Origin: Chloroflexota bacterium
GTDB lineage: Bacteria; Cyanobacteriota; Vampirovibrionia; Obscuribacterales; Obscuribacteraceae
Reading direction: 5' to 3'
Length of the DNA: 5,880 bases
Assembly (NCBI GenBank): GCA_005240105.1
Contig: SBAT01000459.1
Location: 1 to 5,880, forward strand
Below, piece by piece: positions 1-5,433 of the stretch. The position numbers were made by a program, and so were the translations under genes. Position 1 is the stretch's first letter; each line of letters begins with the position of its first letter. The notes below the pieces were generated by a model that was given only the letters and a program-made list of their open reading frames with translations, searched no databases and was not told where the DNA came from.

Positions 1-261
1 GGTTACTCTAGTTGCGTAAAACTTCCGCAACTGGTTTGGCGTTAGACCCTTTACGGGACCGCCAAGCCGACCTTCATCAGGAGCGTAAACATAGACCTGC
101 TGAAAGAGATATACGCCGGTGGCCAATAGAATTGCGCCAAGAATGCCTCGCTGCAGCCAAACCTTGCTCTGACCTTGCCTTGAGATACCGCTCTTTGGAG
201 TCTCATTTTCCGAATTTCCAGCATTACCGGAGGCGCCCCCGCCATTATCCTTGCCAAACAT
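1..261 (-). CDS. Single-pass membrane protein of unknown function (5' part only, runs off left edge)
   Basis: The frame is open from an ATG at 261 to the window edge, giving 87 residues without a stop. I do not recognise the family. The first ~20 residues are Gly/Asn/Ser-rich and low in complexity (GGGASGNAGNSENE at 7-20). Residues 33-38 carry Lys and Arg, followed by a hydrophobic segment at about 39-57 (ILGAILLATGVYLF), then acidic residues (D62, E63). This charge pattern predicts a cytoplasmic N-terminus, one membrane helix or signal anchor, and an exported C-terminal part that begins GRLGGPVKGLTPNQLRKFY and is cut by the window. The start is chosen because AGGAG lies 7 nt upstream and an in-frame TAG at 295-297 precedes it with no other start between. 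It diverges from the TadE-like gene, so a link to secretion or the cell envelope is possible but not shown. The overlapping plus-strand frame at 12-263 is Arg-rich, lacks an SD and is taken as antisense. Confidence 0.72.
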   Translation of the reverse strand, partial: MFGKDNGGGASGNAGNSENETPKSGISRQGQSKVWLQRGILGAILLATGVYLFQQVYVYAPDEGRLGGPVKGLTPNQLRKFYATRVT

Positions 262-268
262 AGACCGA

Positions 269-273
269 CTCCT
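269..273 (-). promoter_or_regulatory. Ribosome binding site of the leftward membrane protein gene
   Basis: AGGAG on the minus strand, 7 nt before the ATG at 261. It decides this start over the TTG four bases further in that opens a different frame. Confidence 0.75.
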
Positions 274-312
274 GCGCAGATGTAAAGTACAGTAGACTAT
301 TAAGTTCATCTC

Positions 313-340
313 ATTATAAGCGTTTGTACTTGGTCGTCGA
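313..340 (-). promoter_or_regulatory. Candidate sigma70-type promoter of the leftward gene
   Basis: On the minus strand a perfect -10 TATAAT (313-318) is preceded, after a 16-bp spacer, by TCGACG (335-340), which matches four of the six -35 consensus bases. Transcription would begin near 306 and leave a leader of about 45 nt before the ATG. The -10 is strong and the -35 is only moderate, so the call rests mainly on the -10 and its position. One copy of the GGTCGTC motif (332-338) overlaps the -35. Confidence 0.5.
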
Positions 341-378
341 TAATGACATCTGGTTTCTGGCAAAAACCGACCTGTCCT

Positions 379-406
379 GGGTCGTCTGCGTTGGGTCGTC
401 TGCGTT
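379..406. repeat. Perfect 14-bp tandem duplication
   Basis: GGGTCGTCTGCGTT occurs twice head to tail (379-392 and 393-406) with no mismatch. Its core GGTCGTC is also present at 332-338. The complementary CGACC at 368-372 could pair with GGTCG in either copy (380-384 or 394-398) to form a 5-bp stem. It lies between two divergent genes. The remainder of the 196-bp gap holds the leftward promoter. I found no convincing promoter for the rightward gene. Confidence 0.85.
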
Positions 407-446
407 AGGTATAGAAACCTCAGGGTACATAAATAACTGAGGATGT

Positions 447-450
447 AGGA
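447..450 (+). promoter_or_regulatory. Ribosome binding site of the TadE-like gene
   Basis: AGGA, 7 nt before the TTG at 458. The only in-frame ATG upstream (443-445) is followed directly by TAG (446-448), so it cannot start this protein. The SD spacing and the blocked upstream frame together fix the TTG start. Confidence 0.6.
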
Positions 451-457
451 CTTTAGA

Positions 458-928
458 TTGGACAAGCGTCTCATAAACTGGCAACGCCAAACTGGACAGT
501 CAATTATTGAACTGTGCGCTGGCTTGATCGTTTTGGTGCCAGTCATTATGGTGTTGGTAGACATAGCATTTGTAGTTGCCGGCATGCAGGTTAATGACGC
601 TGCCTGTCGTGATGCTGCCAGGGCTGCGTCAGCAGGACCACCTAAGGAAGCATTTAAGAGAGCAGCCGGAGTGGCAGCTGCCAGCTACCGTGGCAGTGGT
701 TACATAAAAGGTCCCATTATAACCGCAAAGGATGTGACATTTAGACCGGATCCTCCTCCTCCTCCAGGGCCCTACGGTGGAGCGTATAACGGTCAGGTGA
801 TTGTAAAATCACATGTTGAAGTAACTTTGCCTGCTCCACTACCAATGCTGCCAGCTACGCAAAATTTTGTCGCTCAGCAGGAGTTTACAATTACCTACGT
901 GGAACCAAACACGGCAACTATCCCGTAG
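458..928 (+). CDS. TadE-like pseudopilin / Flp-type secretion protein
   Basis: A 156-residue protein with the layout of TadE-family proteins, which are minor pseudopilin-like parts of Tad/Flp pilus and type II-related secretion systems at the inner membrane. A short polar, basic leader ends in G13-Q14-S15-I16-I17-E18-L19. This resembles a prepilin peptidase site (cut after G13, Glu at +5). A hydrophobic helix follows at about 16-42. Next comes an Ala-rich segment, QVNDAACRDAARAAS (44-58), typical of the region after the helix in TadE/TadG relatives. The C-terminal half is predicted to be extracytoplasmic and β-rich, with a proline run (P99-P103) inside a Pro/Gly linker. Translation starts at TTG with AGGA 7 nt upstream. 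No other tad gene (ATPase, TadB/C, Flp pilin) is visible, so this is either a lone gene or the edge of a cluster to the left. It ends 3 bp from the lon stop codon in convergent orientation. Family assignment is from motif and layout only. Confidence 0.75.
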   Translation: MDKRLINWQRQTGQSIIELCAGLIVLVPVIMVLVDIAFVVAGMQVNDAACRDAARAASAGPPKEAFKRAAGVAAASYRGSGYIKGPIITAKDVTFRPDPPPPPGPYGGAYNGQVIVKSHVEVTLPAPLPMLPATQNFVAQQEFTITYVEPNTATIP

Positions 929-931
929 AGA

Positions 932-3328
932 TTATCGATTAGCAGCTAGACGTCTGGAATTTGAACGTACGCTGGTTGTGCGTGCCTTGTTCTTCTTGTT
1001 TTTTGTAGCGCTCTTGCGGAAAGCAATTGCTAGAACCTCATCCAGATGCGATACGGGAATAAGTTCAATTTTGTCGGTGACATAGTCAGGAATATCTTCT
1101 AAATCCTTTGTATTGCTTGCTGGAAATAGTGCTGTCTTGATACCGGCACGAACTGCAGCCAGTACTTTCTCCTTTAAACCACCAATTGCCAGCACTCGTC
1201 CTCTAAGTGTGATTTCTCCGGTCATAGCCAAACTGGCTCTCACCGGCTTTTTTGTCACAGCTGAAATTAAGGCTAAGGCAATGGCAATGCCTGCCGATGG
1301 TCCATCTTTAGGAATTGCGCCTTCAGGAATATGAATATGGATGTCCACATTGTCCTGGAAGTTATCGTCAATGCCCAGTGCATCCGCGTGGCTGCGTATA
1401 TAACTGAATGCAGCTTGAGCCGACTCTTTCATGACGTCGCCCAATTGCCCTGTTAATTGCAGTTTCCCTTTACCAGGCATCGTATTAACTTCAATTGATA
1501 AGGTCTCGCCACCTGTTTCTGTCCAGGCAAGACCATTGACTATGCCCACTTGCGGTCCAGGAGTTTCTTTATCACGTAGAATCTTTGCTCCGCCTAAATA
1601 TTTGCTGACGAGCTGCGGCACGATTCTCACGGCTGTCTCTTTGCGTTTGACTATTTCTGTGGCTACCTTGCGGCAAATAGTGGCAATTGCCCTCTCCAGA
1701 TTACGCACGCCGGCCTCTCGTGTGTATTCTTGAACAATTTTGCGGATAGAAGGCGTGGCAAATTTCAGTTGCTTGCCTTTGAGTCCGTGTTTTTCAAGTG
1801 TCTTTGGTATTATGTGCTGTTCGGCAATCTGTACTTTTTCTTCTTCCGTGTAACCGGACAGGCGAATGACTTCCAGCCTATCTAGAAGAGGACGGGGCAC
1901 ATTGTCAAAAGCATTAGCGGTAGCTACAAAAATTACTTCACGCAAACTAAAAGGCGCATCCAAATAATGATCGGTAAACGAGTCGTTTTGATCCGGATCT
2001 AAAACTTCCAGCATGGCCGCTGTCGGATCACCCATGTAGGACCGGGTCATTTTCTCTATCTCGTCCAGCAGAATAACTGGATTTTTGGTGTCCGCATGTT
2101 TAATCGCCTGCAATATTCTGCCTGGCATGGCACCAATGTAAGTCCGCCTGTGACCGCGTATTTCAGCTTCGTCGCTTATCCCGCCCAGGCTGATGCGAGC
2201 AAATTCCCTATTCATAGCCCGAGCAATGGATTTAACAAGGCTGGTCTTTCCAACGCCTGGTGGACCAACCAAACACAAGATAGTGCTTTGCGGCTTGCTG
2301 GAAAGTTTGCGCACGGCCAAGTATTCGAGAATTCTCTCTTTGACCTTCTCCAGTCCTGAGTGGTCTTCATCAAGGATATGTTCGGCTCGTTTCAAATCCA
2401 GGACATCAGATGAACTCTTTGACCAGGGCAAACTTACAAGAGTATCTAGATAGGTACGGATGACAGAGGCTTCAGCCGTTTGCGGCATCATTTTTTCCAG
2501 CCTGCTCAATTCCTTATTAGCCTTTTCTTCGGCTTGTGGCGGCATTTGAGCGCTGGCTATTTTCTGTTTGTATTCGGCAATTTCGTTTAACTCGCCGCCT
2601 TCGCTGCTGAGCTCATCTTGAATGATCTTCATCTTTTCTCTGAGGAAGTACTCTCGTTGAGTCTTCTCCAGGTTGAAGCGCACGCGATCGTGTATTTGTT
2701 GTTCGAGTTGGGCTAATTCCAATTCTCTGGAGAGGAGTTGGCTTATATATTCCAAACGTTCGGTGGCATCGACCATTTCCAGGCATTTTTGCCGTTCTGC
2801 TACATCTAGACTTAAATAGGTAGCAATAATATCTGCCAGGCGTCCCGGTTGTCCTATGCCGGAAACAGCTAGGAGAGACTCAGGATTAATTTTTTTAGTT
2901 GCCTTAACGTACTGCTCAAACTTGTTTACGGATACTCTGATTAGCGTCTTAGTCAGTTGATCTTCGCTGTCAATTTCTTTTTGCTCGGTGACCGTAGCTT
3001 CTAAATTCGTCTCACCTTCAATAAGTGATTTCACTAAAACACGGCAAGATCCTTCGACCAGTACTTTCACCGTGCCGTCAGGCAGCTTCAGCATCTGCAT
3101 AACTTCTGCCAGAGTGCCTACTGTATAAAGGTCTTTCTCATGTGGTTCTTCGCACTCCGGATCTTTTTGCGCGACAAGGACAATTAACCTGTCATCGCGC
3201 ATCAATGCTTGTTCCAGCCCGGCTATAGATTTCTGCCTGGAGACAAATAATGGTGTCACCATCTGCGGGAAAACAACCACATCTCTCAGTGGTATCAAAG
3301 GAAACGTTTGTTCGATTATATCTGGCAT
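932..3328 (-). CDS. lon: ATP-dependent protease Lon (endopeptidase La)
   Basis: A complete LonA of 798 residues; the E. coli protein has 784. It is a cytoplasmic homo-oligomeric AAA+ protease that unfolds and degrades damaged and regulatory proteins. Domains in order: N-terminal substrate-binding LON domain (about 9-205), helical linker with coiled-coil character (205-300), AAA+ module (300-585) and peptidase domain (590-775). Visible key residues are Walker A GPPGVGKT (355-362, K361), pore-loop Y397, Walker B with D422-E423, sensor-1 N472, arginine finger R484, sensor-2 R542, and the Ser-Lys dyad S678 (PKDGPSAG) and K721 (GGLKEK). All active-site positions are intact. After about residue 770 comes a 28-residue tail with 11 Lys/Arg and no acidic residue, not part of the usual fold. 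The gene lies 16 bp after clpX and is the last gene of the cluster. No SD precedes the ATG; a small hairpin around the clpX stop lies there instead, suggesting translational coupling. No terminator for the operon was found after the stop. Confidence 0.97.
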   Translation of the reverse strand: MPDIIEQTFPLIPLRDVVVFPQMVTPLFVSRQKSIAGLEQALMRDDRLIVLVAQKDPECEEPHEKDLYTVGTLAEVMQMLKLPDGTVKVLVEGSCRVLVKSLIEGETNLEATVTEQKEIDSEDQLTKTLIRVSVNKFEQYVKATKKINPESLLAVSGIGQPGRLADIIATYLSLDVAERQKCLEMVDATERLEYISQLLSRELELAQLEQQIHDRVRFNLEKTQREYFLREKMKIIQDELSSEGGELNEIAEYKQKIASAQMPPQAEEKANKELSRLEKMMPQTAEASVIRTYLDTLVSLPWSKSSSDVLDLKRAEHILDEDHSGLEKVKERILEYLAVRKLSSKPQSTILCLVGPPGVGKTSLVKSIARAMNREFARISLGGISDEAEIRGHRRTYIGAMPGRILQAIKHADTKNPVILLDEIEKMTRSYMGDPTAAMLEVLDPDQNDSFTDHYLDAPFSLREVIFVATANAFDNVPRPLLDRLEVIRLSGYTEEEKVQIAEQHIIPKTLEKHGLKGKQLKFATPSIRKIVQEYTREAGVRNLERAIATICRKVATEIVKRKETAVRIVPQLVSKYLGGAKILRDKETPGPQVGIVNGLAWTETGGETLSIEVNTMPGKGKLQLTGQLGDVMKESAQAAFSYIRSHADALGIDDNFQDNVDIHIHIPEGAIPKDGPSAGIAIALALISAVTKKPVRASLAMTGEITLRGRVLAIGGLKEKVLAAVRAGIKTALFPASNTKDLEDIPDYVTDKIELIPVSHLDEVLAIAFRKSATKNKKNKARTTSVRSNSRRLAANR
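967..1004 (+). terminator. Candidate intrinsic terminator of the TadE-like gene, inside the lon 3' end
   Basis: On the plus strand, 967-972 (GTACGC) pairs with 980-985 (GCGTGC) to form a 6-bp stem with one G-U pair and a 7-nt loop. A T-rich tract follows (987-1004), ending in six T. It lies 38 bp after the TadE-like stop codon, where a terminator would be expected. The same bases read on the minus strand encode the basic Lon tail, so the T-tract may simply reflect lysine codons. Confidence 0.42.
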
Positions 3329-3335
3329 ATTTTTG

Positions 3336-3354
3336 AATAGCGGACTAGGCTATT
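3336..3354 (-). promoter_or_regulatory. Hairpin across the clpX stop / lon start junction
   Basis: A perfect 6-bp inverted repeat, AATAGC (3336-3341) and GCTATT (3349-3354), with a 7-nt loop that contains the clpX UAG stop codon (3345-3347). On the mRNA it ends 7 nt before the lon AUG, where an SD would normally sit. No T-tract follows, so it is not a terminator. A ribosome finishing clpX would melt it, which could couple lon translation to clpX. The repeat is seen directly; its role is inferred. Confidence 0.45.
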
Positions 3355-4637
3355 TCGCCTTTCAGTTTAGGCTTGAGCTCCAAGAGCTCTGCGGATGAAC
3401 GTTTTTCGACCAACTCTTTAGTGATCTCAATCACTTTGATATCAGTGCGTGAAGGGACTTCATACATGATATCAAGCATGATTTCTTCTACTATTGCACG
3501 CAAGGCACGAGCGCCTGTCTTGCGCTTGATCGCCGCTTCAGCAAGAGCGTGGCTGGCGTCCATATCGAATTTCAGTTCGACGCCATCAAGAGCGAGCAAC
3601 TGCTGATATTGCTTGAGGATGGCATTCTTTGGCTCAATCAAGATGCGAACGAGGGCTTCGACATCAAGAGCTTCCAGTACTGCCACTACTGGCATACGTC
3701 CAACAAATTCCGGGATCAAACCAAATTTCAAAAGATCGTCTGGAATGAGATCTTTGAGAATTTTGCTGGCGCGCTCTTCGCGCTCGCGGGCCGTTGCCGG
3801 TACCGTTGAGCCAAAGCCAATATTGCGATTGGATGAAACACGTGTTTCAACAATCTTATCCAGTCCAACAAATGCGCCACCGCAAATAAACAAGATGTTG
3901 GCAGTGTTTATCTGGATGAATTCCTGGTGCGGATGCTTTCGTCCACCTTGTGGTGGTACGTTGGCAACTGTGCCCTCGATCATCTTAAGTAGAGCTTGTT
4001 GCACACCTTCACCGGAAACGTCTCTGGTGATTGATGTGTTTTCAGACTTACGGGAAATCTTGTCGATTTCATCGATGTAGATAATTCCGCGCTCAGCTTT
4101 CTTGATATCGTAATCTGCTGCTTGATAAAGACGCAGAAGAATATTTTCAACGTCCTCGCCGACGTAACCAGCTTCTGTCAAAGTGGTGGCATCAGCTACT
4201 GCAAAAGGTACATCCAGGAGTTTGGCCAAGGTCTGAGCTAGAAGCGTCTTACCGGAACCAGTTGGTCCAACTAATAAGATGTTGGACTTTTGGATTTCAA
4301 CTTGATCCGATAATTCAGCATTGTGGCTGATGCGCTTGTAGTGGTTGTAGACAGCCACCGAGAGGATTTTCTTGGCCATGGTTTGTCCGACAATGTGCTG
4401 GTCAAGAAAGGTCTTAATCTCCAATGGTTTTGGCACATCCACTAATTGTGGTGCCGGACTGTCAGTTTGTGCTGGATGCGGTGTGCCTTCGATTAATTCC
4501 TCGTCGAGGATTTCATTGCAGAGGTCAACGCACTCATCACATATATAGACACCCGGTCCAGCAATAAGCTTTTTGACCTGGTCTTGGCTCTTGCCGCAGA
4601 ACGAGCACTTAAGTCGATTGTCTGATTGCTTAGCCAT
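3345..4637 (-). CDS. clpX: ATP-dependent Clp protease ATP-binding subunit ClpX
   Basis: A complete ClpX of 430 residues, the usual family length. It forms a hexameric cytoplasmic unfoldase that recognises tagged substrates and threads them into ClpP. The N-terminal zinc-binding dimerisation domain has its four cysteines C11, C14, C33 and C36. A Pro-rich linker (about 50-70) leads to the AAA+ module: Walker A GPTGSGKT (124-131, K130), pore-1 loop GYVG (157-160, Y158), Walker B IDE (188-190), RKH loop (233-235), the IGF loop that docks on ClpP (273-275), arginine finger R314 (EFVGR) and sensor-2 R377 (GAR). The IGF loop shows that it is built to work with ClpP, whose gene precedes it by 16 bp. 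The ATG at 4637 has AGGAG 6 nt upstream (4644-4648). Nothing is missing or unusual in the protein itself. The 155-codon plus-strand frame at 3613-4080 is antisense to it and is not a gene. Confidence 0.98.
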   Translation of the reverse strand: MAKQSDNRLKCSFCGKSQDQVKKLIAGPGVYICDECVDLCNEILDEELIEGTPHPAQTDSPAPQLVDVPKPLEIKTFLDQHIVGQTMAKKILSVAVYNHYKRISHNAELSDQVEIQKSNILLVGPTGSGKTLLAQTLAKLLDVPFAVADATTLTEAGYVGEDVENILLRLYQAADYDIKKAERGIIYIDEIDKISRKSENTSITRDVSGEGVQQALLKMIEGTVANVPPQGGRKHPHQEFIQINTANILFICGGAFVGLDKIVETRVSSNRNIGFGSTVPATAREREERASKILKDLIPDDLLKFGLIPEFVGRMPVVAVLEALDVEALVRILIEPKNAILKQYQQLLALDGVELKFDMDASHALAEAAIKRKTGARALRAIVEEIMLDIMYEVPSRTDIKVIEITKELVEKRSSAELLELKPKLKGEIA

Positions 4638-4653
4638 TGGGGACTCCTACTTT

Positions 4654-5334
4654 CTAGACAGCAGCCAAATTGGGTTGTTGGTCGAGCCTTAAAATCACGT
4701 CGTCCACTAAGCCATACTCTTTGGCTTCTTGGGCGGTCATGATGTTGTCGCGATCTGTATCCTTTTCAATCTGTTTTACGGATTGACCTGTATGTTGAGC
4801 CATTAGCTCATTCAACTGGCGCTTGATGCGGATAATTTCGCGAGCCTGGATCTCGACATCTGTTGCTTGTCCTTGAGCACCACCGAGTGGTTGGTGAATA
4901 AGGATGCGTGAGTGTGGTAGAGCTAGCCTTTTGCCTTTTGTTCCACCAGCTAGGAGGAAGGCACCCATGGAGGCTGCTTGTCCAAGACAAATTGTGGAAA
5001 CTTCCGAACGAATGTGCTGCATGGTGTCATAAATTGCCAGACCGGCAGTAACTGATCCACCAGGTGAGTTGATATAGAGGCGGATGTCCTTTTCCGGATC
5101 TTCACCTTCCAAGAGAAGCAATTGGGCAACTATCAGGTTAGCAACAGTGTCATCAATTGGGGTGCCAAGAAAGACGATTCTTTCGCGCAACAAACGGGAG
5201 AAAATATCAAAGGCACGTTCGCCACGAGCGGTTGTCTCGATAACAGTCGGCGGATAGTAGGACGTCGGGTCTATACCGGACATACTCCACAGTTCGTACA
5301 ACTGTTTATAGGACGGGGTGTCAAAATGCCTCAT
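4654..5334 (-). CDS. clpP: ATP-dependent Clp protease proteolytic subunit ClpP
   Basis: The serine peptidase subunit that assembles into a double heptameric barrel and cleaves polypeptides delivered by ClpX (or another Clp ATPase). The catalytic triad is complete: S122 (GQAASMGAF), H147 (LIHQP) and D196 (DTDRDN), with the same spacing as E. coli S97/H122/D171. The oxyanion-loop motif INSPGGSVTAG is at 88-98. The protein has 226 residues, longer than the E. coli precursor (207). The extra length is mainly at the N-terminus: about 25 residues precede the position matching the E. coli mature N-terminus (against 14), plus a slightly longer C-terminal tail. The ATG at 5334 is preferred because AGAGG lies 10 nt upstream. 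The internal Met18 codon at 5283 has a GGAG only one base away, too close to serve. The gene has its own likely promoter in the 99-bp gap after tig and is followed by clpX after 16 bp. Confidence 0.97.
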   Translation of the reverse strand: MRHFDTPSYKQLYELWSMSGIDPTSYYPPTVIETTARGERAFDIFSRLLRERIVFLGTPIDDTVANLIVAQLLLLEGEDPEKDIRLYINSPGGSVTAGLAIYDTMQHIRSEVSTICLGQAASMGAFLLAGGTKGKRLALPHSRILIHQPLGGAQGQATDVEIQAREIIRIKRQLNELMAQHTGQSVKQIEKDTDRDNIMTAQEAKEYGLVDDVILRLDQQPNLAAV

Positions 5335-5344
5335 TTAATTACTA

Positions 5345-5349
5345 CCTCT
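5345..5349 (-). promoter_or_regulatory. Ribosome binding site of clpP
   Basis: AGAGG on the minus strand, 10 nt before the ATG at 5334. It supports the long N-terminal form of ClpP over an internal start at Met18. Confidence 0.6.
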
Positions 5350-5366
5350 TGAGCTTGCGAGAAGGA

Positions 5367-5391
5367 TATTGCCGTCTCTACGGCCACAATA
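5367..5391. promoter_or_regulatory. Dyad over the clpP -10 element and start point
   Basis: TATTG-CCGT (5367-5375) and ACGG-CAATA (5380-5391) are inverted copies around CTCT, with three extra bases (CCA, 5384-5386) in the right arm. The central GCCGT-CTCT-ACGGC is a perfect 5-bp stem. Its position over the -10 and predicted start fits a repressor operator or a leader hairpin. No T-tract follows on the minus strand, so it is not a tig terminator. Confidence 0.4.
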
Positions 5392-5413
5392 CTACCTTAA
5401 AAGTTTCTGTCAA
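5386..5413 (-). promoter_or_regulatory. Promoter of the clpP-clpX-lon genes
   Basis: On the minus strand a perfect -35 TTGACA (5408-5413) and a -10 TATTGT (5386-5391, four of six consensus bases) are separated by 16 bp. The start point would be near 5379, giving a leader of about 45 nt. It sits just after the tig stop codon, so clpP could be transcribed alone or by read-through from tig. No CIRCE or CtsR-type operator is seen. Confidence 0.6.
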
Positions 5414-5433
5414 TATTATATTGGGCGTAGGGT

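Noticed and set aside
51..257. 68-codon minus-strand frame beginning at TTG
   Set aside because: Overlaps the ATG-started gene in another frame, has no correctly spaced SD, and ends inside that gene.
12..263. 83-codon plus-strand frame
   Set aside because: Antisense to the minus-strand membrane protein frame, which has an SD, a promoter and a clear membrane helix. This frame is Arg/Gln-rich with no SD or recognisable domain.
407..420. AGGT...ACCT inverted repeat
   Set aside because: Only a 4-bp stem with a 6-nt loop; expected by chance.
407..433. Possible plus-strand promoter (TATAGA or CATAAA as -10) for the TadE-like gene
   Set aside because: Each matches only four of six bases and none has a reasonable -35 at the right distance.
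860..869. CAAAATTTTG palindrome
   Set aside because: Short AT palindrome within the TadE-like coding sequence; no GC-rich stem or other terminator or operator feature nearby.
867..1085. 72-codon plus-strand frame
   Set aside because: Overlaps the end of the TadE-like gene and is antisense to the conserved 3' part of lon; no SD.
3613..4080. 155-codon plus-strand frame
   Set aside because: Lies entirely opposite the conserved clpX ATPase region. Its Ser/Arg-rich, low-complexity composition is typical of an antisense shadow.
4176..4181. Perfect TTGACA on the minus strand inside clpX as an internal lon promoter
   Set aside because: No acceptable -10 hexamer lies 15-19 bp downstream; it is explained by the coding sequence.
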